This document shows, piece after piece, positions 7,106 to 14,734 of a stretch of DNA of 49,533 nt. The DNA is from Eubacteriaceae bacterium (GTDB lineage Bacteria; Bacillota; Clostridia; Eubacteriales; Anaerofustaceae), in the NCBI GenBank assembly GCA_017551505.1, contig JAFZLL010000050.1:1-49533 (forward strand), given 5' to 3'. The translations under genes and the position numbers were made by a program. The notes below the pieces were generated by a model, which was not told where the DNA came from, did no database searches, and saw nothing but the letters and a program-made list of their open reading frames with translations. Position 1 is the stretch's first letter. Each line of letters opens with the position of its first letter.

Positions 7106-7891
7106 TCAGGACACGTCGATGGTCTTTTTCCCTTTATTGACGGTCATTATGACCATTAAGGCTACCAATCCGACCACAACGGCGCCGATGACGAACATGA
7201 GGACAGTTTTTCCTGCAGGTTCTTTCGCAGGTTCGACGACATCTCCGCCGCCTCCCTGGTTTCCCGGATCGTCATTACCGCCGCCTCCCTGGTTTCCCGG
7301 ATCATCGTTTCCGCCGGGGACGACATCCTGTACGGGATACTGGTTAACCTTGAAGCCGGTGTAATCGAACACGTTCTCCACCCATCCGTGCTGTCCGCGG
7401 TAGCTGATATAGAACCAGCCGTAGGGCGACTGATAAGAGGTAGAGAGCCCCGTGATGTTGAATACGTCCCCTCTGGGGATGACGAAGTCAGCCTTGCCGT
7501 AGCCGTATGAAGGTCCTTTGAAGACCGTGATGTCGTGGTCGCCTTCGACGCTGCCGGACCATTCGACTGCGGTAGGTATTTTGCTGTCGTCATACTGCTT
7601 CGTGGCCTGGATATCCGAGCATTTAACGTAATAATATCCGTTGTCGTAATTGAAGCTGGCATAGTAATCGCCATTGACAATCTCCTCATACGTTATGGTC
7701 AGTATGACTCCGGACTTCAGCTCGCCGGCTTTTACCAGTCCGTTATTGCCCCATTTGTAATAATCCGCACCGTTTTTGTTGACTATCTTCGCGTCATACG
7801 GGTCTATGGCCGGCGCGCCCATATCGGCAAAGACGGCGTTCCCTGACGCGATGATCACCAGAGTCAGGATAAGAATGAACAGTTTTTTCAT
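7106..7891 (-). CDS. Exported SH3-domain protein with C-terminal membrane anchor
   Basis: A 261-residue protein with a signal peptide (MKKLFILILTLVIIASGNAVFA), SH3b-like beta-rich segments (about residues 30-95 and 105-180, the second with GWFYISYRGQHGWV), a low-complexity linker holding two copies of GGNDDPGNQGGG, and a C-terminal transmembrane helix (VLMFVIGAVVVGLVALMVIM) followed by KGKK. It is therefore expected on the outer face of the cytoplasmic membrane, tethered at the C terminus; bacterial SH3 domains usually bind peptidoglycan. The ATG has AGGAGG four bases upstream. It lies 19 bp upstream of ahcY on the same strand, but a functional link is not evident. Confidence 0.82.
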   Translation of the reverse strand: MKKLFILILTLVIIASGNAVFADMGAPAIDPYDAKIVNKNGADYYKWGNNGLVKAGELKSGVILTITYEEIVNGDYYASFNYDNGYYYVKCSDIQATKQYDDSKIPTAVEWSGSVEGDHDITVFKGPSYGYGKADFVIPRGDVFNITGLSTSYQSPYGWFYISYRGQHGWVENVFDYTGFKVNQYPVQDVVPGGNDDPGNQGGGGNDDPGNQGGGGDVVEPAKEPAGKTVLMFVIGAVVVGLVALMVIMTVNKGKKTIDVS

Positions 7892-7919
7892 GATTCCTCC
7901 TAATATATATAGTATATGC

Positions 7920-8276
7920 TTACAGTCCGTTTATGATAACGCCGCAAAAGTAGGACATGGCGTTGAGTACGATCGACAATACGAGAGGACGGAGCTTTTC
8001 ATACCGTAAAAACCTCTTGTATACCGCCGCTTCCGAGAGCACCGCGAATGCCTCCAGTGCGGCAAGCGCCGCGTGGCGGGCGCCTATCCCGTATCTTATG
8101 TTCATATAGACCGGCAGGACAGCGACGACGGGATTGGTCATGACATTCACGAGGATGACATTGAGAAAGTCTCGTTTATCCCTTACCCCCAATACGGCTG
8201 CTCCGGCAGTCTCGATAAGTACGGTGCATACCAGGCACCGGGCCATTATCCGCGGGAGCTCGACTATGACGTTCAT
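7920..8276 (-). CDS. Small integral membrane protein, 118 aa
   Basis: I do not recognise a named family. The protein has three or four hydrophobic segments (LVCTVLIETAGAAVLGV, VILVNVMTNPVVAVLPVYM, ALAALEAFAVLSEAAVYK, LVLSIVLNAMSYFCGVII) and few charged residues, so it is a polytopic membrane protein. Conserved-looking TNP and E residues within the helices resemble small permease-like proteins. Its ATG overlaps the stop of the 42-residue upstream gene by four bases, which itself overlaps the MFS gene. The three probably form one translation-coupled unit and perhaps one membrane complex. The function is unknown. Confidence 0.7.
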   Translation of the reverse strand: MNVIVELPRIMARCLVCTVLIETAGAAVLGVRDKRDFLNVILVNVMTNPVVAVLPVYMNIRYGIGARHAALAALEAFAVLSEAAVYKRFLRYEKLRPLVLSIVLNAMSYFCGVIINGL

Positions 8277-8401
8277 CGCTTCAAGCGCCTGTATGCGATA
8301 ATAAACGAAACGGCGATAAGGAGCGCCAGCACTGCCAGGCAGCCCCAGAAGAAGGCGGCGTTCGCGGATAAATACCGCGGATCGAATACGAATCTTATCA
8401 T
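8273..8401 (-). CDS. 42-residue single-pass membrane peptide
   Basis: A short gene that routine calling would miss. It reads MIRFVFDPRYLSANAAFFWG and continues with one hydrophobic helix (CLAVLALLIAVSFIIAY) ending RRLKR, which suggests a single transmembrane segment with a positive cytoplasmic tail. Both ends are tied to neighbours: its ATG overlaps the MFS stop (ATGA) and its TGA overlaps the ATG of the 118-residue membrane protein. Such double ATGA overlap with sensible membrane peptide composition argues that it is real. It could be a small regulatory or structural subunit of the permease. I know of no family match. Confidence 0.65.
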   Translation of the reverse strand: MIRFVFDPRYLSANAAFFWGCLAVLALLIAVSFIIAYRRLKR

Positions 8402-9456
8402 CTTTCAGGCTCCTTCAAGATCCGGTTCAGCAGCAGCGAGCACACCGCCGACATGATAGATATAAAGGCTATATCGGCCCCTTTGGAAAGGCGGACGAAG
8501 AATATCGGCGCGGTGCCAAGGAACAGCCCTATCGTGGTCAGTCCGAATGCCAGGCCGGGAGTGTCGCTCATCACTGACACGAGTATTGCCAGGGTGACGG
8601 ACATGGTCATCGAGAAGAACATGACGCCTATCAGAGAGACGAACATGAGCTTATCGCCGAGGCACAGAAAGGGTATCGCCAGCAGAGTCGAGGCGACAGC
8701 GACCTTCCTGATCCCGAATGCGTCCGAGAGTATCCCTCCCAGGGCTTTGCCCAATCCCATTATCACGAACATATATACCGACTGCGCAAGGGTCTTGTTC
8801 CAGGATGTCGGTATCCCGTAGCCCATATAGCCCCTGATGATCACGACGGCAACGGCTACGGCTGCCGCGCAGAGCGGCGACTTGCCGGGTTTGACGTAAT
8901 CGAAGCCGCGAGCCTTGCTTTCCTTCGTCCCTTCATAGCCGAAGGATGCGGCGATAAACGGGATCACGGAGACGCCCATGAGCAGGACGAACCAGACAGG
9001 GACACCGTAGATCGCCAGGACGCGCCCTGTGATGACGCCGAAGGATCCACCGGACACGAAGATGGCGCTGTGGGACAGCCTGCCGAAACTGTTTTTCAGC
9101 GTCGCCTCCGCGGCATCCACGTGCACCAGGGCATTCCCCAGGCACATCAGCACGAGCGAGATGTATATACTGGCGGACATGAAGCCGAAGACGGTCAGCG
9201 ACAGGAGCATAAGAGCGAAACCCGGTACAGTAAGCGCCATTCCCGGACGCCTGTCAGCGGCATAGCCGATCACGCCCTGAGGGACGAAGGCAAGGCCGTC
9301 GTATATGAAAGGGATCATCCATGCGTTCAGCACGCCCTTCGTTGCCCTCGTCAGGTAATAGAAGCAGATCACCTCGGTTATGAAGTGGATATAGCAGCAG
9401 ATATAGGCTATCCCGATGTTCTTCAGTCCGTATAATCTCTTAATGCCGTCCTTCAT
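8398..9456 (-). CDS. Major facilitator superfamily permease
   Basis: A 352-residue polytopic membrane protein with about ten to twelve hydrophobic helices. It carries MFS features such as the short loop with GYAADRRPG between helices 2 and 3 and the second-half loop GGILSDAFGIRKV. The length is slightly short for MFS (usually about 400). The substrate cannot be read from the sequence; YGLKNIGIAYICCYIHFITE at the start is unusual. The gene sits six bases after a 65-residue gene and overlaps the following 42-residue peptide gene by four bases. Context with an ECF vitamin-type transporter upstream hints at nutrient uptake or export but does not define it. Confidence 0.78.
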   Translation of the reverse strand: MKDGIKRLYGLKNIGIAYICCYIHFITEVICFYYLTRATKGVLNAWMIPFIYDGLAFVPQGVIGYAADRRPGMALTVPGFALMLLSLTVFGFMSASIYISLVLMCLGNALVHVDAAEATLKNSFGRLSHSAIFVSGGSFGVITGRVLAIYGVPVWFVLLMGVSVIPFIAASFGYEGTKESKARGFDYVKPGKSPLCAAAVAVAVVIIRGYMGYGIPTSWNKTLAQSVYMFVIMGLGKALGGILSDAFGIRKVAVASTLLAIPFLCLGDKLMFVSLIGVMFFSMTMSVTLAILVSVMSDTPGLAFGLTTIGLFLGTAPIFFVRLSKGADIAFISIMSAVCSLLLNRILKEPER

Positions 9457-9462
9457 CGACCA

Positions 9463-9660
9463 TCAGATGTAGTTTACGAACTTGCCGTTCTTGATATACT
9501 CAAAGGCTATACCGGCTTCTTCATCGGTTATCTCTATGCCGTACTCAGCGGTCTTCTCCTTGAGCCACTGCGCGGAAGGGCATTCGATTATCTCCCGCTT
9601 CTCTTCCTCGCTCATGTTCTTTACGATCTTTCTGATCTTAGCTATCGTGAATAGATTCAT
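9463..9660 (-). CDS. Small hypothetical protein, 65 aa
   Basis: A 65-residue, charged, probably all-helical protein (MNLFTIAKIRKIVKNMSEEE at the start, EEAGIAFEYIKNGKFVNYI at the end). I do not recognise it. The ATG follows GGTGGTGG four bases upstream, which is an adequate ribosome binding site. It lies 37 bp after ecfT and six bp before the MFS gene, in the same orientation. The C-terminal part, with an acidic IxITDEEAGIAFEYI segment, resembles small helical proteins of Clostridia whose role is unknown. The intergenic stretch carries a TATAAT on the minus strand (9680-9685) but no convincing -35. Confidence 0.6.
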   Translation of the reverse strand: MNLFTIAKIRKIVKNMSEEEKREIIECPSAQWLKEKTAEYGIEITDEEAGIAFEYIKNGKFVNYI

Positions 9661-9697
9661 TTTTCCACCACCTGCAGCAATTATACACTAACGCGGC

Positions 9698-10528
9698 TCA
9701 CACGAAGGGATTATAATAGCGCGAACCGTTTATTTTAATCAAAATCACGGTTATGCCCAACAGACACGCGCACAGCAGCATGCAGATGTAATCCCCCGCC
9801 CTGAACGGCCTTGCGCTGTACCATGTTCGCTTGGGCTTCTCGCCGAATCGGCGCAGCTCCATTGCATTGGCAATGATCTCGATGCGGTCCATGGAGGACA
9901 TGATGAGGGGAAATATTATCGCTGCGGCGTTCTTCAGCCGGCTCATCAGGCTTATCTTCCGGCTGTCCATCTCGATGCCCCTGGCCTGATTGGCCTTGGA
10001 TATCTCGCGGTATTCCTTGGTGATGTCGGGGATATAGCGCAGGGCTATGGATACGGAATAGGCGATGCGGTAGCTTATGCCGATGCGGTTCAGGCTGGCG
10101 GCGAACTCGCTTGGTTGCGTGGTGGACACGAAAAGGATCACCACCGGCATTGAGGCGAAATACTTCAGTATCACGTTGAGCTGATAGAAGAGCTGTTCTT
10201 TTGTCAGGGCATATTTTCCCGGCAGGTCGCAGATAACGTTTCTGGTGCCGTATATCTCCACCCCGTGTTCCGGGGAGAAGATGAAGAGCATTATGGCGGA
10301 AAGCATCATGAAGCCCATGGTGAAAAGCAGCGTCCCCCTGATATCGGAGAACCTGATCTTCGAGACGGCAAAGGCGATTATTCCAAGCACTATAAGAAAA
10401 CCGAGATACCTGGTGTCGAAGGTGGTCATGGCTGCAAAGGTCCACAGTACCAGACAGGTCAGCTTGGTCGCGCCGGTGAGCGAATGCACGGGAGAAGGCC
10501 TGTCTATGTAATTGAAGAAGTTATTCAT
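9698..10528 (-). CDS. ecfT: ECF transporter transmembrane coupling protein EcfT
   Basis: A 276-residue membrane protein of the EcfT family, the scaffold that links the S component to the two ATPases in energy-coupling-factor vitamin and metal transporters. It has several transmembrane helices and the two cytoplasmic coupling motifs, QARGIEM near residue 175 and the A-x-x-x-R type NAMELRRFG near 225. I take ATG 10528 (MNNFFNYIDRPSPVHSL), because an AGGAGGAAAAGGGG ribosome binding region precedes it and family members start near this motif. Codons upstream would lie inside the ATPase gene. It overlaps the stop of the double ATPase gene by eight bases, so the two are co-translated. Confidence 0.9.
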   Translation of the reverse strand: MNNFFNYIDRPSPVHSLTGATKLTCLVLWTFAAMTTFDTRYLGFLIVLGIIAFAVSKIRFSDIRGTLLFTMGFMMLSAIMLFIFSPEHGVEIYGTRNVICDLPGKYALTKEQLFYQLNVILKYFASMPVVILFVSTTQPSEFAASLNRIGISYRIAYSVSIALRYIPDITKEYREISKANQARGIEMDSRKISLMSRLKNAAAIIFPLIMSSMDRIEIIANAMELRRFGEKPKRTWYSARPFRAGDYICMLLCACLLGITVILIKINGSRYYNPFV

Positions 10529-12239
10529 GGCCCCTTTTCCTCCTGTCGTCATTGATGAAGGTACCCACGAAGCCGCCCGCGTCATCGATCCCGCACTTTA
10601 TGGCCAGCTCATACAGCGAGGTCTCCTTTAAAGCCGCCTTTTCTATTATATCCCGGTCGGTCAGTATGTTCTCCGGCTTGTCATCAGCGATGATCCTGCC
10701 GTCCAGCAGCACCACGCTTCTTTCGCAGTACTCGAGCATGAGGTGCATGTCATGAGTGATCATGAGGATCGTGACACCTCTTGAATTGACGTCCTTTAAA
10801 AATTCCATTATTTCGGTGTAGTGTCCGAGATCCTGGCCTGCCGTCGGCTCGTCCAGGATGATCATCTCCGGATCATAGACCAGGATAGAGGCGATGGTGA
10901 CTCTTTTTTTCTGACCGTAGCTCAGAGCCCCAACCGGCCAGTTGCGGTATTCGTACAGCCCGCACACTTTGAGCATCTCTTCGCTGCGTTTAGAGGCCTG
11001 CTCCTTGGACATGCCTCTCGCGATAAGGCCCCACGCGACCTCGTCGGCGATCATGGTCTTCGACAGCATTGAGTTCGGGTTCTGCATGACGTAGCCTATA
11101 TGCATCGCCCTCTCCTTTATGGACATTTCTGAAGCGTCCCTTCCGGATATCAGGATGCTGCCCTCAGTGCTGTCCTCAAAACCGCATATGACCTTCGCCA
11201 GAGTGGATTTGCCCGCGCCGTTCTTACCCACAAGGCTGAGCATCTCCCCTTTTTTAATGTCAAGGCTGACGTCGCTCAGGGCTTTTTTTCCGGTCGCATA
11301 CGTAAAGGATACGTTCCGCAGGGATACGATCGTCTCCCTCTCGGGCTTTTTTTCCGGGGCAGGCACGCTCTCCATCCATCTGACGACTTTTGCCTTATCC
11401 TCTCCGCACAGCTCGATCTCCCTGACGGAGGAGACCTTCATTTCGGGCTTCAGTTCCACACCGGCGTATTTGAGGGCGGTTATGTAAAGAGGCTCCCTTA
11501 TCCTGTTGATGTTCAGATATGAAGAGCACAGCATCTCGTTCGGAGGCAGGTCCGCGGTGATCCTCCCGTCGTTCATCAGCACTATCCTGTCTGCCCCGCA
11601 GTACAGCGCGTCCTCCAGGCGGTGCTCAATGATTATGACGGCGGCGTTCTTTTCCCTTCGGATCTTCTCGATGAGAACCATGGCGCTCTTGCCGGTGGCG
11701 GGATCGAGATTTGCCAGAGGCTCGTCGAACAGGAGTATCGGCACTTCGTCCACCAGCACGCCCGCTATCGAGACCCTCTGCTTCTGCCCTCCCGAAAGCT
11801 CCTGGGGGGAATACAGGATATGGTCTGCAACTCCGACTTCGCCCGCAGCGTTCAGAGCCCTTGCCTTCATCGTGTCCTGATCAACGCAGTCGTTCTCCAT
11901 GGCGAAGGAGATATCCTCCCCCACGGTGAGCCCGATGAACTGGTTGTCGGAATCCTGCAGGACGGTGCCCACGTATCGGGAGAGCTCGGCGATGCTCATC
12001 TCGCTCGTCTGCCTTCCGAAGATCCTCACAGAGCCCGTCATCTCCCCCTTGTAGGAGAACGGGACGAGGCCGTTGATGCAGTTGGCCAGGGTGGATTTGC
12101 CGCACCCCGAGGGTCCGGCCAGGATTATCTTTTCCCCGCGCCTGACTGTAAGATTTATGTTTTTCAGCGTCGGTTCGCTCTGGGCGTCGTATTTGAAGGA
12201 AAAGTCCTCGAATACGACGGCTGTTGATTCATTGTCCAT
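10521..12239 (-). CDS. ECF transporter double ATP-binding subunit (two ABC domains in one chain)
   Basis: A 572-residue protein with two complete ABC ATPase domains. Domain 1 has Walker A GPSGCGKST at 42-50, signature LSGGQKQRV, and Walker B ILLFDEPLANLD. Domain 2 has Walker A GKNGAGKST, a variant signature LSYGQKKRV, and Walker B MIILDEPTAGQD. Fused EcfA-type ATPases of this size typically accompany UPF0397 S components, exactly the neighbour found here. Together with EcfT they power uptake of a small nutrient bound by the S component. The ribosome binding site is weak (AAATAGG directly before ATG), and an intrinsic terminator ends only a few bases upstream of the start, so expression may be lower than that of the S gene. 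Confidence 0.92.
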   Translation of the reverse strand: MDNESTAVVFEDFSFKYDAQSEPTLKNINLTVRRGEKIILAGPSGCGKSTLANCINGLVPFSYKGEMTGSVRIFGRQTSEMSIAELSRYVGTVLQDSDNQFIGLTVGEDISFAMENDCVDQDTMKARALNAAGEVGVADHILYSPQELSGGQKQRVSIAGVLVDEVPILLFDEPLANLDPATGKSAMVLIEKIRREKNAAVIIIEHRLEDALYCGADRIVLMNDGRITADLPPNEMLCSSYLNINRIREPLYITALKYAGVELKPEMKVSSVREIELCGEDKAKVVRWMESVPAPEKKPERETIVSLRNVSFTYATGKKALSDVSLDIKKGEMLSLVGKNGAGKSTLAKVICGFEDSTEGSILISGRDASEMSIKERAMHIGYVMQNPNSMLSKTMIADEVAWGLIARGMSKEQASKRSEEMLKVCGLYEYRNWPVGALSYGQKKRVTIASILVYDPEMIILDEPTAGQDLGHYTEIMEFLKDVNSRGVTILMITHDMHLMLEYCERSVVLLDGRIIADDKPENILTDRDIIEKAALKETSLYELAIKCGIDDAGGFVGTFINDDRRKRGHE

Positions 12240-12246
12240 CCTATTT

Positions 12247-12276
12247 AAAAAATGACAGAGGCTTTACGCCTCTGTC
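12247..12276 (-). terminator. Intrinsic terminator between the ECF S gene and the ATPase gene
   Basis: On the minus strand a perfect 9-bp stem (GACAGAGGC/GCCTCTGTC, loop GTAAA) is followed by A and six Ts. It lies after the S component stop (12298) and before the ATPase start (12239), inside what would otherwise be one operon. It should reduce read-through from the S gene into ecfA and ecfT. Confidence 0.85.
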
Positions 12277-12297
12277 GGCTCCAAAAGTGTTTTATGA

Positions 12298-12849
12298 TCA
12301 GTTTTCCTTCTTGAGGCTGCCCTTTGCGGGTCTTGACTTGGCATATGCGAAGCACAGCAGCGTGCCTACGATAGCCGTCGTGACGATGTTGGCCACACCC
12401 GCGGTCAGTCCCTGGACGAATACCTTGTTCGCGGGCTCCGCGTAAATGAGGATATCGAGGACAGGCGCGACTGCCAGCCATGCGACAAGATGAGCGATGA
12501 CCTGGACGACGTTGAAGGTCACGATCTCCTTGCCGCCGAATTTTCCGTCGGCCAGATTGACCTTCTTGGCGGCAAAGCCCATGACGCATCCCGCCACTCC
12601 GGACGCGATGACCCAGCTCCACCATACTCCCCAGCCGAAGGAGAAGTCGGAGAGCGCGTGGCCTATGAAGGCCATCAGGGCTGCGGCGACAGGTCCGAAC
12701 AGGACGGCCATGAAGCTCAGAAAGCCGTACTGGATAGAGATATTGGTATTGGGCACCGGGCTCGGGATCGCGACGAAGCGCGAGAGCACGAAGAACAGGG
12801 CTGCGCCGATGCCGACGGCAACGATAGTGACAACAGGTGTTTTTTTCAT
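12298..12849 (-). CDS. UPF0397-family ECF transporter S component
   Basis: A 183-residue membrane protein of the UPF0397 family, the substrate-binding S component of an ECF transporter, often labelled riboflavin-type although the substrate has not been settled to my knowledge. Family hallmarks are VAVGIGAALFFVLSRFVAIP at the N terminus, the PVPNTNISIQY loop, and LFGPVAAALMAFIGHALSD and WWSWVIASGVAGCVMG. It has about six hydrophobic segments. The ATG has GGAGG four to five bases upstream. Downstream genes supply the matching double ATPase and EcfT. A promoter is at 12921-12949. No known riboswitch was recognised in the short leader, so regulation gives no clue to the substrate. Confidence 0.85.
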   Translation of the reverse strand: MKKTPVVTIVAVGIGAALFFVLSRFVAIPSPVPNTNISIQYGFLSFMAVLFGPVAAALMAFIGHALSDFSFGWGVWWSWVIASGVAGCVMGFAAKKVNLADGKFGGKEIVTFNVVQVIAHLVAWLAVAPVLDILIYAEPANKVFVQGLTAGVANIVTTAIVGTLLCFAYAKSRPAKGSLKKEN

Positions 12850-12894
12850 GATTTCCTCCGAATGATATGTTCTTTTATAATAACTTCAATGAAA

Positions 12895-12912
12895 CGGGAA
12901 AAGGCTTTCCCG
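12895..12912 (-). promoter_or_regulatory. Stem-loop at the predicted 5' end of the ECF S transcript
   Basis: A perfect 7-bp stem (CGGGAAA/TTTCCCG, 4-base loop) lies just downstream of the predicted transcription start at about 12914 on the minus strand. It could stabilise the 5' end of the message. It also lies after the AI-2E-family gene stop, so it may instead be that gene's weak terminator; only TTTC follows it. Confidence 0.5.
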
Positions 12913-12920
12913 CAAATAGA

Positions 12921-12949
12921 AAGATAGCACTTTCGGGTGAACGATTCAA
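12921..12949 (-). promoter_or_regulatory. Promoter of the ECF S component gene
   Basis: On the minus strand, TTGAAT (12944-12949), a 17-base spacer and TATCTT (12921-12926) lie about 70 bases upstream of the S component start. The leader is too short for a large riboswitch. Confidence 0.6.
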
Positions 12950-12959
12950 CAAAAGACGC

Positions 12960-14180
12960 TCATATTTCCTCATTATCCGCATCGAACATCGGCTCGTCCG
13001 GTGTGAGGACGCGCTGTCTTACGAGCTTATTGTCGATTGCCTCGTCGATGAGAGTCTTTATGACCGAGAAGAACGGGATCGCGACGACCATCCCGAATAC
13101 GCCGCAGATACTGCCGGAGACGATGACGGTGACGAAGACCCAGAAGCCGCTCAGATCCACCATGTCGCCGAGGACCTTCGGCGTGAGTATGTTGTTGTCC
13201 AGTATCTGGCCGGCCTCCACTATGATGAGGACGATTATCATCTTGTCCACTCCTGCCAGAAGGGATATCAGCCCGCAGATGATGCCTCCTATCCACGGAC
13301 CGACGATGGGGATCATATTGCTCACGCACCAGATCAGTCCGATCATCGGCGCGTAGGGCACGCGGAATATCAGGCAGAATATGCAGGCGAAAAGGCCTAT
13401 GACGGCGCTGGTGGTGATCTTGCCCTCGAGGTATACTGTGAATGTCCTGTCGAAAAGGCCGGCGATATAGGAGACCCTGTCGTAGCGTCTGCCAAGGACG
13501 GCTCTGAAGGCTCTGGAGAAGTCCTTCTTAAGCTGATCCCACTCGAGGTTCATGTATACCGAGATGACGAAGCCGATGACGAAATTGTATAGGAAGGCCC
13601 CGGTGTCCAGCGCAAAGGAGTAGATGTAGGTGCCGATATTGGACAGGTATTTCTGCCCCATGCCGATCAGATCCATTATCAGAGTGGTCGGATCCGAGCC
13701 GGCTATATCGATGTGAAACAGACTCATGAGCCTGACGAAAAGCTCGTTGCGGGCAAGGCGGTAGTATATGCGTTCCAACGGTGTTCTCAGGTCCGTCATG
13801 CGGGAGATGAGAAGGGTGATGCTGTCCACCGTATTGGGGATGACGGCGAAAAGGAATCCAACGAGAAGAGCCATCGCAAGAAAAGAGGTCAGAAGCACCG
13901 AGACGGTATGTGCTCCTTTCGGACGCTCCGCGAAGAATCTGCTCTTCATCAGAAGACCCTTTATCTTTCGGCCAGGGTTCTTGAGCAGGTAGGCGATCAC
14001 CGATCCCACGATGATGGGAGTGATGACTTTGACGAATTTTCCCAGGACCTTTCCGAGCCAGCCTAGGAATTTCGGCAGGTCGCTGGATACCTGGTAAAAG
14101 GCTATGATGAGGCATACTCCGAGAACTGCGGCCCAGAAATACCTGAAGACCTTCTTCTCATCTTTCAATACATTTTTCAT
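12960..14180 (-). CDS. AI-2E family transporter
   Basis: A 406-residue polytopic membrane protein of the AI-2E transporter family (PF01594), a large group with eight predicted helices that includes exporters of varied small molecules and Na+/H+ antiporters. The best marks are the C-terminal block YAPMIGLIWCVSNMIPIVGP followed by WIGGIICGLISLL, then the ILTPKVLGDMVDLSGFWVFV segment. I choose ATG 14180 because GGAG lies six bases upstream; a GTG 21 bases further out lacks a site. It is divergent from lspA across a 94-bp region with overlapping promoters. The substrate is unknown; the family name should not be taken as proof of AI-2 transport. Confidence 0.88.
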   Translation of the reverse strand: MKNVLKDEKKVFRYFWAAVLGVCLIIAFYQVSSDLPKFLGWLGKVLGKFVKVITPIIVGSVIAYLLKNPGRKIKGLLMKSRFFAERPKGAHTVSVLLTSFLAMALLVGFLFAVIPNTVDSITLLISRMTDLRTPLERIYYRLARNELFVRLMSLFHIDIAGSDPTTLIMDLIGMGQKYLSNIGTYIYSFALDTGAFLYNFVIGFVISVYMNLEWDQLKKDFSRAFRAVLGRRYDRVSYIAGLFDRTFTVYLEGKITTSAVIGLFACIFCLIFRVPYAPMIGLIWCVSNMIPIVGPWIGGIICGLISLLAGVDKMIIVLIIVEAGQILDNNILTPKVLGDMVDLSGFWVFVTVIVSGSICGVFGMVVAIPFFSVIKTLIDEAIDNKLVRQRVLTPDEPMFDADNEEI

Positions 14181-14213
14181 CGCTCGCTCCGATTTGCACA
14201 CTTGTCATGTTTA

Positions 14214-14242
14214 ATTATACCCTGCGTGCTATAATCAGATAA
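14214..14242 (-). promoter_or_regulatory. Promoter of the AI-2E-family gene, overlapping the lspA promoter
   Basis: Minus strand TTATCT (14237-14242), 17-base spacer and TATAAT (14214-14219). The -35 lies directly beside the divergent -10 of lspA, so the two promoters overlap and may compete for polymerase. Confidence 0.5.
14227..14235 (+). promoter_or_regulatory. Extended -10 promoter of lspA
   Basis: TGC followed directly by TATAAT (14230-14235) forms an extended -10 element. The -35 (TGTTTA at 16 bp) is weak. Transcription would start near 14242, about 33 bases before lspA. Confidence 0.55.
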
Positions 14243-14274
14243 AGGACTAATCGCATTAAAATGAGGTAAAGAAT

Positions 14275-14730
14275 ATGTGGTTCATTCTTATAACCGCGAT
14301 AATGCTCGCGGATCTTGTAACGAAATTCGCCGCCTTCAGGCTGCTGAGAAATAAAGTCGGGCTCACGCTTATCAAGGGAGTGATCGACCTGGAATATGTG
14401 GAGAACACCGGGGCGGCCTTCGGCATCCTCCAGGGGAAGAGCTATTACCTGGGGATATTCAGCCTTGCGGTATCTTTCGCGCTGATACTGTTCATGCTCA
14501 TAGAGAAAAAGCGCAACCCCGGCAAGAGATTCTTTTCATACACACTTGCGATGATCATAGGCGGGGCTCTTGCCAACGGGATAGAACGCGTCTATCACAA
14601 CTACGTCACTGACTTTCTGAAGTTCGCGTTCATCGATTTCCCCGTATTCAATGTTGCCGATTCATTCATCACCGTCGGCGGGATACTGCTCTGCCTCATC
14701 CTGATCTTCGACAGACAGATCGAACTGTAA
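14275..14730 (+). CDS. lspA: Lipoprotein signal peptidase II
   Basis: A 151-residue integral membrane aspartyl protease that removes the signal peptide from diacylated prolipoproteins. Conserved regions are [11 protein letters not shown], the [20 protein letters not shown] block with its catalytic Asp, and [14 protein letters not shown] with the second catalytic Asp. Four transmembrane helices and the length match LspA. The ribosome binding site GAGG is eight bases upstream. It is followed four bases later by uvrB and belongs to the lspA-uvrB-methyltransferase-GNAT operon. A lipoprotein substrate is encoded in this window at 24669-25100. Confidence 0.95.
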   Translation: MWFILITAIMLADLVTKFAAFRLLRNKVGLTLIKGVIDLEYVENTGAAFGILQGKSYYLGIFSLAVSFALILFMLIEKKRNPGKRFFSYTLAMIIGGALANGIERVYHNYVTDFLKFAFIDFPVFNVADSFITVGGILLCLILIFDRQIEL

Positions 14731-14734
14731 GCCC

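Noticed and set aside
12850-12959. Vitamin riboswitch upstream of the ECF S component
   Set aside because: The leader is about 65 bases and contains only a simple 7-bp hairpin; no FMN, TPP, cobalamin or preQ1 pattern was found.
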